Below are positions 10,915 through 22,312 of a DNA stretch of 64,000 nucleotides, piece after piece. The notes under the pieces were generated by a model. It was not told the origin of the DNA. It ran no database searches and saw only the letters and a program-made list of their open reading frames with translations. How positions within the stretch are numbered: position 1 is the stretch's first letter; each line of letters starts with the position of its first letter. This stretch comes from Lycorma delicatula. Taxonomy: Eukaryota; Arthropoda; Insecta; Hemiptera; Fulgoridae. Where the stretch lies: NCBI RefSeq assembly GCF_047948215.1, contig NC_134460.1, positions 149,600,049 to 149,664,048 on the forward strand, read 5' to 3'. The translations under genes were made by a program, and so were the position numbers.

Positions 10915-11609
10915 AAAACAATTATGATTTTTTTGAACATAATTTTCATCTGCTAATGCGTTTACGTTAATTATTAATTTAGTCAATTATTTCGTCTAGT
11001 TGTTGGTAGATGAATTCGTAAAACAACACAGCAAGATATAATTTTGAAATATAACTCGGAATTTACCGCAAGTTTTTTAACGGTCCAGATTATTAAATAA
11101 CACGTTTGGAAACGTTCCCCGCAAATAATTTTGGTTTTTCCCGCTTCTGTACTTTCATTTTGATCGATAATTTAAAAGTTTCATTATGGAATAATTAAAA
11201 GAAATTATGTCACGTAATATATCATGTTTTAAGTTCAAATACACCGGTTTAGTTTTTACTTTAGTATGTTTAGGCGGGTCAGCTTTTTGAAATGCGATAA
11301 TACACGTGAAATTTATATCGGTTAGCAAGACACAACAAAGTTTTCATTAAATGTTTCTTCGGTTAACTTATATAAAACGATCAGAAGAAATAGCTTTGTT
11401 TTAAGTCTGTAAATTTCTCGATGACGCAACCCAGAGTATTTGTGAAATTACGGTACGATTGATCTCTTGGAACGAAAATTTCTCGAGTAATGAAAAATAA
11501 TTTTATTAAAATTTTTCACGGTTAGAATTACCAGTTAAAAAGCAACATTTTAAAAGGTAAAAAGGATTCAAATCTATTTATATTGATAGAAAAGAGGCGA
11601 GCATACGTT
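10915..11609. other. Gene-free AT-rich stretch
   Basis: No coding sequence, SINE or inverted repeat was recognised here. Confidence 0.4.
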
Positions 11610-11745
11610 CAGCCGCGAAAATGTTATACGGTTTATGTTTTATTACTACTATTGGCTTTGCGCCAATAGTAGCCAAAATAAAAATGTGAGCCCATACAAC
11701 AAACAAACAAACAAACCACGCACCATCCTTTTTCAGGGGATGGTA
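11610..11745 (+). repeat. Repeat F fragment
   Basis: Shares 'gttacacggtttatgttt', 'cgccaatag.agc.aaaat' and 'aaaaatgtgagc..atacaac' with copies at 18330-18545, 20153-20343 and 42110-42640, and with a reversed copy at 14025-14140. No protein is encoded. Class unknown. Confidence 0.6.
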
Positions 11746-12399
11746 AAAAAATAACAAATTGAAATGAGAAAATATATTGTCAACAAACTTCAGTTTCGTT
11801 TCTACAGATACTGATTTAAGTTCACGCTTTATATTCATAATTATTCATTGGATTCTAAAAATTATGTTTACAAAACTAAAAAAGCTTTCATCGTGGAAGG
11901 GAATTATTAGTTTTACTAATTTCCTGATAGTTATAAAACTGTGTGTACTAAGCATACAGATCGAGTCAACGACTTCTTTTTTCTTTTTTTGCATTGGACT
12001 CGGAAGATTACGAAACGGTAAAAGATACAGAAAATAATAGGTTAAATTTTGTTCATTCTTTGTTTTAGCGTCGATTTGGTTTTTAATTCCGGGTTGACTG
12101 GACCAAAATATCAAATTTAGCATGATTCTATTTGTTAGTATTGGTATATTTTTATTTGAAAATTTGGAGTTTCTTGAATGAGGGGGGTTTTATCTCGTCT
12201 GGAATGAAACATAATCGAACACTTTAATCGAACGAACCTTTTTTTAAAAAGCGTGAGATTCTTTTTTCTTTAAAACCTTTCTAAACCGTGACTATTAAAA
12301 TAAAAATAAAAGTTTAAGTTGAAATTTTCAACTACCGTCGAAGCAATTTAGAAAAATCGTATCTCAAAAATTACTACAGCGATAATCAAACGAGCATTT
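11746..12399. other. Gene-free AT-rich stretch
   Basis: Short overlapping reading frames on both strands (about 11780-12120) have no recognisable motif. The final 100 bp may be the 3' flank of the mariner-like relic that follows on the minus strand. Confidence 0.4.
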
Positions 12400-13520
12400 T
12401 TTTTTTAAATTCACCGGCTCAAAAAGTTTTTATACATGTCTTAGAATGTTTCAATATGAGAACCGTCGGTCGCTCTGCAAACATCCAGCCTATAAGCGAC
12501 TTCTGCTTAGGTCCGCTGGATCATTACAGGCGTAACTGTGGCAATAGCAGCAGTGATCCGTTCTCTTAAATGTAGCACATTCCTGACTTTTCTCTGTAGA
12601 CAATGTTTTTTTCACGAATCCCCATAGAAAAAAATTGATGGGTGTCAAATCTGGGCTTCTCACAGACCAAAGCACACGACCGGCCCTACCGATCCAACGA
12701 TTATGGAATCTTTCATTGAGAGCGCGTCGAACGCCTAAGCTAAAATGTGGGGACGCATCCTCTTGTTGAAACGTTACAGCAACTTCACTTTCTGGTTCAA
12801 TTTTTTCAACTTGCGGGAAAACGTACAGTTGTAGTACGTCTAAATAAACATACCCTATGATAATAGGTTCGTGAAAAGAGAACTGGCCAATTATAAGATC
12901 GGGCGTCAAACCGCACCGTACGTTTATTTTCGGGGAATCTCTGACACATTTAGTAATTTCATCGGGTTGCTGAGATCCCCATATCCTACAATTTTGCCGG
13001 TTGACACAACCACCGACATGGAAAGTCGCTTCATCCGTAAACATAACACGTTTTAAAACTGTTTCGTCATTGTCGATGTTATTAAGCATTTTACTTGCGA
13101 GTTCAACACTTATAGGACTATCCGTAGATTTAATTAGATGTCTAAGCTGAACTTTATAAGCGTGAAGGCGTAAACGCTTGTGCAACACGTTTTGAATAGC
13201 TGTCTTAGGAATTCCTTATTTTAAACTTCGCCTAGAGATTGTTTTTTTAAGGCTTTTTAAACAACTTTGGCATATACGCTCAACCGCTTCGTCACTCGTT
13301 TTGGGCAGTCCGGGGGAATTTTTCACTTTCACGTTGTCAGATTCCTTAACTGCTCGTACCACCGTCTAATGTTGTTTGCACGAGGAAAGATCGTTGCTAT
13401 AAACATGCCGGAATGTCCGTGGAACAGTTATAACTGATTTATGCGCCACTAACTATAAAACGAACTGTGCTTTCTGCTAAACTGTCACCATTGCACTGAT
13501 TGACGGTGGCGCAGAGGCGT
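12400..13520 (-). pseudogene. Mariner-like (DD41D-type) transposase relic
   Basis: The longest open piece is 12490-13188, read on the minus strand: 232 residues starting MLHKRLRLHAYKVQLRHL. It contains the first catalytic block VMFTDEATFHVGGCVNRQNC, GLTPDLIIGQFSFHEP, then FQQEDASPHF and SPDLTPINFFLWGFVKKTLS. The second catalytic Asp (FQQD) appears as Glu and the third (TPxD) as Asn, with 41 residues between these positions; both changes should inactivate it. The N-terminal helix-turn-helix is readable in other frames to about 13520, and the last C-terminal stretch (YRLDVCRATDGSHIE) is frameshifted at 12440-12510. The family is secure. Terminal repeats were not located. Confidence 0.85.
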
Positions 13521-14024
13521 TGTGCCGTTTTGCGCATCGGTTGAATGTCACGGCCGGTCACATCTAAAACGACTTGATATCTCGATATTTTGCAGTTCCA
13601 ATTATACATTGTCTTAATTACATAATGAGATATGATTTTTTTTTTATTGCCGCTACCTTTTTCGGTGATCCCGTATTTAAAATGGTATTATCGCTATTAA
13701 ATTTTGACTTAGGTCTCCAAAAGGTGAATAGTTTGAACGAATGAAATCTACACTGAGTATTTTTATAATTCGAGGTCTAGTAATACGATGTGTTAAACTT
13801 GACGCGTACTTGTGTACTTAAATAGGGTGAGCTAACAAAGTTGAAGTTATTAGCTCTGTGCTCGCGTATCGTCCCATGTATTCACCGACATTTTTCAACA
13901 GTTACAAAACGTTCATTTTATAGGTGTGAAATGAATTTTGTAATAGTTTATGATCTTAAAAAAAAGTTTATTGTCAAATTTTATTATTGACATTAAATTA
14001 ATTAAATTCACAAAAATTATGGTG
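13521..14024. other. Gene-free stretch, possibly transposon flank
   Basis: Probably includes the 5' non-coding end of the minus-strand mariner-like relic. No terminal repeat or other feature was identified. Confidence 0.35.
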
Positions 14025-14140
14025 TTGGTTTATTTGTTTGCTGTATGCGCTCACCTTTTTATTTTGAATAAAGAGCACTAGCGATTCATTCGTTCAAATG
14101 ATTTATACTTCTTGATACGAACGATTTATCTAAAATTTTA
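14025..14140 (-). repeat. Repeat F fragment, reversed
   Basis: On the minus strand it reads 'cgttcgtatcaagaa', 'gaacgaatgaatcg' and 'aaaataaaaaggtgagcg', matching the copies at 18330 and 20153. Confidence 0.6.
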
Positions 14141-14477
14141 TTTGTGTTTTGCGGGTTAAACAGGAAAACGTCGGGGTTAGGTATTAATAAAAAATCCTAA
14201 CTTAAACATCTTATTTATATAACGGCGAAAGTTTGTCTATTTGCAACAGCATCACGCGAGAATCAGTAGACCGACTGCTTTCAAATTTTCAGGATAAATC
14301 TTTGATATCCTAGGGAAGATTTTAACTCATAGATCGAGGCTCTAACCCCTTCAGAAGTTAATTTGTGAATTAAAGATATTCATTAAGAAAAAAAGTATCC
14401 TTTTTCTTCATTATTATATTTCTGTCACCAAGAAACAGAAATATAATGAAGTAAAACGATTAATTTCTTTATTTCTT
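14141..14477. other. Gene-free AT-rich stretch
   Basis: Only an imperfect inverted repeat around 14408-14450 ('tatttctgtcacc' / 'aacagaaatataatgaag') was noticed. Confidence 0.35.
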
Positions 14478-14605
14478 TAATGGAATATCTGTAAAATATT
14501 TAGTATTCTAACAACCATTAGGATAATGAATGCGTCGGGGTGGTCCAGGGGACGAAGCCCCCTGCCTGGACGGTCCGGCGACCGAAGCGAACCCTGACCA
14601 GCTAG
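14478..14605 (-). repeat. Repeat G, GC-rich tail element
   Basis: On the minus strand it reads 'ggtcagggttcgcttcggtc', a GC-rich stem-like part 'gcagggggcttcgtcccctg', then 'gacgcattcattatcctaat' and 'ttagaatactaaatatttta'. The copy at 41815-41925 shares the last two parts and a similar GC-rich head. It may be the 3' end of a retroelement, but no protein is attached. Confidence 0.55.
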
Positions 14606-16159
14606 TAAATTAATATTTAATATTAACTTGTGCGGGAAGTGTATAAAAGAACAGTTAGAACGTGGAAACCGGTTAGGACGTATAGTTAGCGGATCCAGAC
14701 GACTACATCGCATGAGGTGAAGGCTGAAAACTATAAAGGGATGAAGGAGAAGGCAGAACATTAATTTATCATTGTTGATGGTGATTAATTAATACAGTAT
14801 TGTTTTTAATATTATAGGCTCTGTATCCGTCCTTGTTTTGCATCCAGATTCCTACCGACGAGCCTCACATTCACTGTTAAAGTGATGTAATCGTTAAGTA
14901 AGAGTAGATATCGTGACATAGGGTGAATATTAAAAGTCAGTTTTAAAAATTATTCGTATTTATGAAATTTTAATCTGTTTCCTAGTAGGTAATACTAGAT
15001 TAATCCTTGAAGCGAAGCTTCTTAACGAAGGCTTAGAGATGGGTAGTGAACTGAGAAAAAAAGAGCGTCACCCGTTAGCTGATAACACAGTTCATTTAAG
15101 AATCGTAGTTTAAAGAATGATACTATTATTCTTCTGTGAACGGTTTTGGTTACGCTTATATTTTATTACTTAAATATCCGTTGACAGATTCAACAGACTG
15201 GATTTTATTGTTAGTTCATATTTCTTATTAATAAAAAATGTTATCGTTTGTGAGTATTGCGTATACGTTATTTTGCACCGTTAATAAATAATTCATATAA
15301 TATAACGTACACGGCCACGTTTGTAGACGAAAGAAAAAAAACATTTGGCAAGAAATTTTAGCAATGCCGTTGATAAAATTATATATTCCGGTGTTAATTT
15401 AATATTACTATATTAATCGTATGTAATTCGATTTTAAATACTTATCAATAAAACTATTAAATCTGTATTAAAAAAAAAGAAGTTTTTCTACCGCTAATTC
15501 TCAGCGTAGGTTAACAGCACGGTACAAGTCGGTCGGGAATGAGCTGTATTATTTATCCAATAACAAAAGAATGTTACACTATTAATAGCCTTTGTGTCAT
15601 TCACAAAGTTTTATTCACATGGGCCGTTCAGTCATGCGATCGAGTAAACTGTTGTATTTTTGTCATTATTATTGTGTTCCATTTTATTAACTTTTTATAG
15701 ACGGTACTGGTATTTTTATCTGTAAAGAAATTTACATGTTTTTTAACTTCCGCTGCCGCTTGAAAAGATTACTATCTACTTAAATACGTATGTAAATACG
15801 TACTTAACTCTGTGACGCATATTTTATTTGCATCATTTATTCTGAATCTGATTAAAATAAATATTACAGTAATTTAAAAAATAGAAACGCATTATTGAAA
15901 TAGTAAACGTTATAAAAAAAATAATAATAGTAAAAAAAAATCGATAAAGATCTACAAAAAGGGAAAATAAATCTTCTACATTTTGAAATCGGCTTTTTGA
16001 AATAAAAATGAGCCTGAATGATTGTAATTTGACTCGACTAAAAAAAGTTTAAATTTAAAGAACTAAAAAAGTATTCGGTTTTTATATTTGCAAATATTTA
16101 AAAATAACCAAGAGAATGCTGAACTATTTATAAAGAAACGTACAGACAATTAAATATAC
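14606..16159. other. Gene-free AT-rich stretch
   Basis: A short minus-strand frame (to about 14761) overlaps repeat G and has no recognised motif. The rest is simple AT-rich DNA. Confidence 0.4.
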
Positions 16160-17204
16160 CGGGTGATTATTTCAAAAGTTACCACATTTATTATTCGACA
16201 GCTATCAGTCCCATCGCATTTTTGTTTGCAGGCACGTACACCATTTTCGGGGGGAACCTTTTTAAAATTATTTTCAAAGGGGTGGAACCCCCTCTTCGCT
16301 ACACCTAGTCAACTCAAAAATCTTAAATGGCAATGATAAAATCTAATTACACTAATTGAAAACCCAAAAAAATAATGAATTTTGGTGAAAAGAGAATTAA
16401 AATTCGTCCACCCTTTCGCTCGGTAGGTGCAAAAAACCATTTGAAGTAGTACTTTTTTAAATTTTAGTCTAACAAAAATAATTATAAAATTACGTGATAC
16501 TACCTTCGTAAACCGTTTGAATTAATTATAATCTGTGGATTAAAACTGTGAACATTATTTTTTAAATTACCAACACAAAATTTCGCCCTTAAATGTTTCT
16601 AAATTTTCAAAGGCTGAAAACTTATTTTTTTAAATGAGGCGATGTAGCTTGTGATAGCTCATTGGAAAGCCCTTTGAATGACAAGTAAGTTGGTACAAAT
16701 AAAATAAAAATTGGTTCACCGGAATCGAAGTTATGATTAAAAATTTGTTTTTTTTTTAGGTTATGTTGGGATATAGTGTTACTGAAACAAAGCATTAGGT
16801 CTGAAATCATCCGTCCTTGTTAAAAATATAGGTTTTAGATTTCTCCAACATTGAAAAACGTACCAGTGAAAACAGTATTATATCATAAGTTAAACATACG
16901 AAAAACCAATAATAAGGTACTTCTTTGCTGGTAACCGGTTGAAAAATTTATTACCAGATAAACTTAATGATTAGATAATTAAATAAAAATTAATTCATAA
17001 ACGAATAATTGTTAATCAAAAAATAAAGCTTAAATCATTCATTAGTTAATTTTGTTACGAAGGTTTTTAACAATAAGACTCCTTAAGAAATAATAAAGGA
17101 AACACATTTTTTTCCTCAATAAAATAAAAGTATCAATCTTTAAATCATTTGTTGAGAATGATTCCCACTTTACTGTAAACTATAATAAAGTGTTGAAATT
17201 CACA
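16160..17204 (-). mobile_element. Non-coding arm of the mariner-like element at 17.2 kb
   Basis: Starts with 'taccgggtgattatttcaaa', which resembles the terminal repeat of many insect IS630/mariner elements, and is followed by about 1 kb of non-coding sequence leading to the minus-strand transposase relic. I did not find a matching inverted copy after 18060, so the assignment to one element is an inference. Confidence 0.45.
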
Positions 17205-18060
17205 ACTTACTTTTATTAAAATTTCTTTAGTTAGTTATATCTCTACATGCTCTTAAATTTTATATTTCAACCCTTGTATGTTAGCACGAATTTCTTTATA
17301 AATTATTGATTTTAAATGACCCCACAAAAAAAAGTCCAGGGGTGTAAGATCAGCGATCTTGCCGGTCACTGAACTGTTCCTCCTCTACCTATCCAATGCC
17401 CAGGAAACATTCGGTCCAACCACTGTCGAACTGGAAATGAACAGTGATCAGGTGCTCCATCTTGCTGAAAGTGAAGCATGCCTTCGTTAAGTAAATTGTT
17501 TCCATTGTCATCTAACTGATTTTCTAAGGCGTGGAATATTATCGGGTGAATAACTCCATCCAGCAACTACTGCAAATACTTTTCACCTGTCAAATTCCCA
17601 TCGATAAATGCTGGACCAATTATGTTATCACCATCGATCCCGGCCTAAACATTTATTTTTACAGGATGCTGAGTGTTTCCAACACTAAAAACATGAATAT
17701 TTACGTCGCTGCAGCATCAGCAGTTATGTTTACTAACAAAGCCGTTTAGAAAGAAGGTGAATTCGTTATAAAAACAAATATTTTTCGTAAACATTGGATT
17801 GGCATCTATTAACTGAATCATTTCTTCACAGAATTCAATCCTTCTGTCACAATCGGTTCTTGATGCAGTTGAATTTTATACGGAAAAGTTTATTCAATTT
17901 TTATGTAGTTCCAACGGAACCGTAAGAAACTCCCCAGTTTCACGAGATATTTTATGAATTGAGCTCTGAATATTTGCTACTATATTTCCCAAGATTTCAT
18001 CCAAAGTTAATTCGTTAGAACCTTTTGCCCTGCTCGTTTCTTATTCATGACAGATCCCGT
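17205..18060 (-). pseudogene. Mariner-like (DUF4817/DDE type) transposase relic
   Basis: Read on the minus strand from about 18060: SSIHKISRETG (linker), a PYKIQLHQE motif near 17870, a first-catalytic region with FFLNGFVSKHNC (about 17735-17770), then MLDGVIHPIIFHALENQLDD and MLHFQQDGAPDHCSFPVRQW (17366-17566), with GHWIGRGG just after. The final block (RSLILHPW / TPLDFF) is split by a frameshift at about 17340-17360. FQQDGAPDH keeps the second catalytic Asp. Multiple stops and shifts make it non-functional. It is a different lineage from the 12.4-kb copy. Confidence 0.8.
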
Positions 18061-18329
18061 TTTTTGGAATTTTTTTACCTTTTCACAATATAAGAGTGAA
18101 AGTTTTTGAAGAAAGTGTAAAAAAGTGCCTTCCGCGAGAATGTTACACGGTTTACTTTTTCATTACATATGATTTTGTTAAATGTTTTTGTCAATTGTAA
18201 CTAAATAAAGTTGATGAATTCAGCGTACTATCAACAACACAAACCTTTGCAACGTAAAGCTTCAAAATCCTGAATATTTTTAGCTGTTTCTTGAGTAGTG
18301 GTTTTTTAACACAGCTCTAACCTCAATGT
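18061..18329. other. Gene-free AT-rich stretch
   Basis: A short 'gttacacggttta' motif shared with repeats E and F lies at about 18144. Nothing else was recognised. Confidence 0.35.
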
Positions 18330-18545
18330 TTTCCTTTTTTATCACCAAAACACAAATATAATTTTAGAAAACTCGTTCGTATCAAGAAGAGTCTTCGTTC
18401 GAATGAATGGATCGTTCGTGCGCTGCGCGCAACCGTCGGCTCACCACCGTTGATCCGCTCTGCGTCAATAGCAGCTAAAATACAAATATGAGCACATACA
18501 AACAAACCCATACACCACCATTTTTTTATAGGAAAGAGAGATGTA
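18330..18545 (+). repeat. Repeat F
   Basis: Contains 'cgttcgtatcaagaa', 'cgttcgaatgaatggatcgt', the palindrome-like GTGCGCTGCGCGCA, and 'aaatatgagcacatacaaac'. The same order of motifs is seen at 20153-20343, so both are copies of one interspersed repeat. Confidence 0.65.
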
Positions 18546-18984
18546 ACAGTTTTTGAAAAATATTATATCTATTTGCGATTAATTTCATACCTACAAAATT
18601 TGTAATTATTTCACGCTCAATACACGTTACTGTTGAAATTTTTTGCCTCTCGTATGGTTGTTAAAACGTCTACAAATAAAAAATTAATTTCATTACTTTA
18701 ATAGATAATAATTCTCATTATTATAATTAATAAACATTTAAATGTATTTCTAAATTTATAGAATAAAATTTAATCACGTCTTGGCTGAATAATCTAAATT
18801 CACATTATAGAAGAATTCATAAGTTTACCAGACGGCTATTAAAAAAAAATTCTTTTTTTACAATAAAATTTACTTTTAACTGCACCAGTCGGTTATTTTA
18901 TATCGTATTAATTTCTGGCTTATTTATACGATTATAATTAATGATTTATCGTTTAAGAATTTTTGGCTTATCGATGTTTCACAT
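18546..18984. other. Gene-free AT-rich stretch
   Basis: Nothing recognised. Confidence 0.35.
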
Positions 18985-19904
18985 ATACTAGGATCGTTCG
19001 AAAAGTTCTCGGCCTGACACAGAGATTACGCAACTACGATTAAATGACTAAAATATTTCTCAAGTATGATCCTTTAGCTGGCATGCTGCGAAATTTCAGA
19101 TGCGTGCCTTTAGTTGCTTGTTTGTGGCGATCGAGTAAATCAAACGGTTTTGATATTTTATGAAAAAAAGATAAAATTGCAATTCGAGCAGTTATAAGCG
19201 TACTTTGTTTGAAAAGGTTTAAACCCGTCTGACATACAAAAAGAGTTAAACCGCCTTTAAAAGGATTCTTCCCTTTCATTTTTGACGGTACAATGTGGAC
19301 TGCTGAATTTAAACGGGTCGTACATCCATTCACTATGATGAACGCACGGGACGCTCAAAAACCACTGACGAAATCGTCACAAAAATCCACAACGCTATAT
19401 TAAATGATCGGCGTCTGAAGCTGCATGAGCTTCAGAACATTGCAAACATCTTGATATACATGTCCACTGTATTTTATACGATGCTTCGGATATGAAAAAG
19501 CTTTCCGCTAGATGGATGCCGCCTTTGTTAACAGCCGAAAAAAAGGCATTCGACTGCACACTTCTCGAGGGTTTTTAGACTTATTTAATTCTGATTCTGC
19601 TGAATTTTTTGACGTTTTATAACAGTAGATGTGACCGAAAACGGCTATGCCATCTCTAGAAAAAGTCGCGGTTTTGGTGTTTTTTGGGATTCTCGTGATG
19701 CGGTACCGATGTGAAAAACTTGGAAAAAGGCTGGTCCATCAACTTATTACATTACCCTTTATCATTTTACCGACTGAAGGTTGCAATTCAGGTCCACATA
19801 TATTCAAAAAAACGCGCTCTTTCACCACAATAATGCACCTGCACGCACGTCTCGGGTTGTTGCAGTAAAATTCCACGATTTACGATTTCAAATAGCTTTC
19901 ATAC
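18985..19904 (+). pseudogene. Mariner (DD34D, SETMAR-type) transposase relic, 3'-truncated
   Basis: Starts with a mariner-like terminal sequence at about 18988 (gatcgttcgaaaagttctcg). Coding traces follow in several frames: AVISVLCLKRF (about 19186), WTAEFKR (about 19302), TTDEIVTKIHN (about 19362), NDRRLKLHELQNIAN (about 19405), KKLSARWMPPLLTAEKKAF (about 19494-19550), LFNSDSAEFFD (about 19585), FWDSRD (about 19683) and LFHHNNAPARTSRVVAVKFH (about 19819-19878). The HDN triad of the second catalytic site reads HNN, so the Asp is lost. The text stops at about 19904, where a reverse-strand reverse transcriptase fragment begins. It is a different mariner lineage from the DUF4817-type copies. Confidence 0.8.
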
Positions 19905-20152
19905 GCTGTTTAATAAACAAAGCGGCCTATAACCAGAGGAGTCTTCATCTCGTCTTCCCGGTTTCTTCAGTAGCACCAGCCGTGCATACTTCCACTCTCC
20001 CGGGATTATTCTGCAAAGCAAAACACGGTTTACCGCTTCAAGGATTGTCAGTGGGTCATCCTCCACCGCTGCCTTCACTACCTCTGCTGGAATTCCATCT
20101 ATCCCAGAGCTTTTCCCAGGCCTCAACTTATTGCATGCTACCTGTAGTTTAA
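19900..20152 (-). pseudogene. Non-LTR reverse transcriptase fragment (N-terminal palm)
   Basis: On the minus strand it reads LRPGKSSGIDGIPAEVVKAA, then LTILEAVNRVLL, IIPGEWKYARLVLLKKPG and GYRPLCLLN. This is the first conserved part of a non-LTR reverse transcriptase (the KAPGxDGI...P..WK.A..V.I.KPG...YRPI block). About 250 bp survive. Both edges are abrupt: the left edge abuts the mariner relic and the right edge abuts repeat F at 20153. The reading frame is open throughout, so this piece may be younger than its neighbours. The clade is probably R1- or jockey-like; the fragment is too short to decide. Confidence 0.8.
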
Positions 20153-20343
20153 CAAATATAATTTTAGATAAATCTTTCGTATCAAGAAACGTAAATAGTT
20201 CGAAAGAATGAATCGTTCGAGAAGTGTAAATTGTTCGAACGAATGAATTGTTCGTGCGCTGCGCGCAGCCGCCCGGCGCATCTCCATTGGTCTGCTCTTC
20301 GCCAATAGCAACTAAAATAAAAATGTGAGCAAATACAACAAAA
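20153..20343 (+). repeat. Repeat F
   Basis: Matches 18330-18545 in order: 'acaaatataattttaga', 'cgtatcaagaaacg', 'gttcgaacgaatgaattgtt', GTGCGCTGCGCGCAGCC, 'cgccaatagcaactaaaata' and 'gtgagcaaatacaac'. Confidence 0.65.
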
Positions 20344-20346
20344 GTA

Positions 20347-21014
20347 TGATGTGGACATCACATAACTTCCTTGTACGCTTATTAAATCATATAACGCATT
20401 TTTTTTAAAATGAAAAGTACATCAAATTTTATTTCCTTAATAACTTCCGATATATTTTCATTTTTTAAATTTTTTTATTTTTATTATTGAATTATTATTT
20501 ATCGTAAAACTTTTTTTACAGTCAGAGGTTAATAATTATTAATAAATCAATATATTTAAAATATAAAAACAAGTTAAAAATAATACGTATGTATCTCGGC
20601 GTAACTCAAAAAATATTTTTGGATTTTAGACTTTTTCTTAACTGCAGTAATAAGCCTTCATTGAGAGCTTTTCAACAGTATATCAAAAGTGGTACTTGTT
20701 TTTATTGGTTCCAGAATTATAGCCAAATAACATTTTAATTAATCAAATACTTGGATATTACAATGGAGGAACATCTGTTCGAATCCGATTTAATCTCCTT
20801 TTTTTAACTTTTTTTTATTTATCTAAATATATTATTAATTATAACCTCTGAATGTAAAAAAAGTTTTACAATAAATAATACTTCAATAATAATAATAATA
20901 ATAATAAAAAGAAAAATTATCAAGAGTTGTTAAATTTTATGTAATTTTCATTTAAAAAAAAAATGTATATGTAATTTAATAGACGTAGAAGGAAGTTATG
21001 TGGTGTCCCGATCA
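20347..21014. mobile_element. Element D, long-TIR non-autonomous DNA element (complete)
   Basis: Bounded by inverted repeats of roughly 190 bp: left about 20347-20545, right about 20829-21014 in reverse. The tips read 'gatgtggacatcacataact' and the complement of 'agttatgtggtgtcccgatc'. The arms share 'cttccttgtacg', 'taaaatgaaaagtaca' and 'gtaaaa.tttttttacagtcagaggtt'. The interior has 'taactgcagtaataagcctt' and a tRNA B-box-like GTTCGAATCC at 20777-20786. No reading frame is present. Further copies or parts lie at 27891-28528, 39235-39800, 40575-41268 and 59075-59180. The superfamily is not determined. Confidence 0.75.
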
Positions 21015-21295
21015 GATTTTTTATTTTTAAATAAATAAAGTTCATAGCTACATTGCGGATAATTATTGACTCGTTGTACATGAGTAACCCTTTTATATAA
21101 TGCTAACTTTCATGCCTGAAATTATATCGTTATATTAAATAAAATTTTGTAAAATTAAAGTCGTTATACATGATATAATTGACTGTTGAATACAGAAAGG
21201 AAATTACCGGTTAATATTATGTGATTTCTTTGAAGTAAAAACTCGAAATTTACCTGGTTAATTTTTTGTTTTGTTTTGATAGAGCGAGCATCAAC
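21015..21295. other. Gene-free AT-rich stretch
   Basis: Nothing recognised. Confidence 0.35.
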
Positions 21296-21436
21296 AGCTA
21301 CGATGCTTATGGCTCGTATAGCCATAAGCCCAGTGGAAATGGGTAGCGTATGAAAAGATGCCAGCCTGAACGGAGTCAAACCCGGGACCTCCACACGAAA
21401 TGCCGATACGGCACCTACTCAGTCATGGAGGTCTAC
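21296..21436 (-). mobile_element. tRNA-derived SINE (family 2)
   Basis: On the minus strand from about 21430 it reads 'acctccatgactgagtaggt' (A-box-like TGACTGAGTAGG) and 'gaggtcccgggtttgactcc' (B-box-like GGTTTGACTCC), followed by 'gttcaggctggcatcttttc'. The order and spacing match the SINE at 8851-9010. The 3' tail is missing or diverged; instead a short TATGGCTCGTATAGCCATA palindrome lies at about 21308-21326. Confidence 0.65.
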
Positions 21437-21579
21437 AGATTCAATATTTATGGTGTTTTTTATTAAAAAATGTATATTTTTACTTTTCCATTAAAGTTTA
21501 ACATCATAAGGAGAAAACTAAAATGATCGTAGAGATAAACTCGGTGTTAAAATGATCCGTAGAGATAAACATATATGTA
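21437..21579. other. Short spacer
   Basis: Two near-identical 20-bp direct repeats ('aaaatgatc.gtagagataaac' type) occur at about 21521-21541 and 21549-21570. Confidence 0.4.
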
Positions 21580-22127
21580 GAGTGTCCCATTTAGTACGCA
21601 AACTACCAGTCAGGCTTCTATAATATTTGAATTGACTGCCCGACTTCCCTACGGTTTACTAAAATGGACTCGTCCAACAAGTGAACATCGCGCCGATGTA
21701 GTAGACAGCTGGCTACTGATAGCCATAACAAAGCGACCATAACGTTCAGTGTATTGTTATAAAGAAGATGGTGTTTTCACAAGACGAATGTGATTTTATT
21801 CTTGAGTTGTACATTAGCACAGGATCAGTGGTTGCGATGCAAGAATCTTTTTGCCCTAAGTACCGTGGTAAGTCACCACCTAAGAAGACATCAGTTTTAA
21901 GGTTAGCGGCTAAATTTAGAAAGACAGGTTGTGTTAATATCAAGGAAACACAAAAGATCGACGACAGTGTTGAATGCAGACAGTCGCTGAAATCAAAGAC
22001 CGATTAACTGGCTCGCCAAAAAAGAAATCAATTAGACGTTTGTCAGCTGAAATTAATTTACCAAAATCTACCGTTCATCGGGCGAAAAAAAATTTAGTTT
22101 ATCGACTTCCGATTCAGACTAAAACCA
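21580..22127 (+). pseudogene. DUF4817-type transposase, N-terminal part only
   Basis: A reading frame from the ATG at 21768 gives MVFSQDECDFILELYISTGS, CPKYRGKSPPKKTSVLRLAA and FRKTGCVNIKET, the N-terminal helix-turn-helix (DUF4817) of mariner-like transposases. After a shift near 21985 it continues with AEIKDRLTGSPKKSIRRLSA and EINLPKSTVHR to about 22090 and then YRLPIQT. The DDE core is absent: at about 22128 the sequence switches to the right half of element N. A possible element start is 'agagtgtcccatttagtacg' at about 21580. It is non-functional and could be a deletion derivative or a chimera. Confidence 0.75.
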
Positions 22128-22312
22128 AATTTCATTAAAGTAGGTTTACCCGCTCCTGAGAAATAATTTTGTTGTTGAAAATCACAAAATGACGTCTAGA
22201 AGGAAAACAAAGTAAAATAGGACTTATGTTGATATGAACCTTTTTGCTCATTTTGGTGTCTTGAATCGGTTCCTGAAGTTCGGCTAAAACGTTTTGGAAC
22301 AGTCTAAAAAAA
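22128..22312 (+). mobile_element. Element N, right-hand half
   Basis: Matches 44150-44327 in the same order: 'aaagta.gtttacccg', 'gttgttgaaaatcacaaaa', 'ttgctcattttggtgtc' and 'cctgaagttcgg', ending 'cgttttggaac'. A poly(A) run of about 15 follows at 22306-22320. The left half of the element is absent. Confidence 0.7.
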
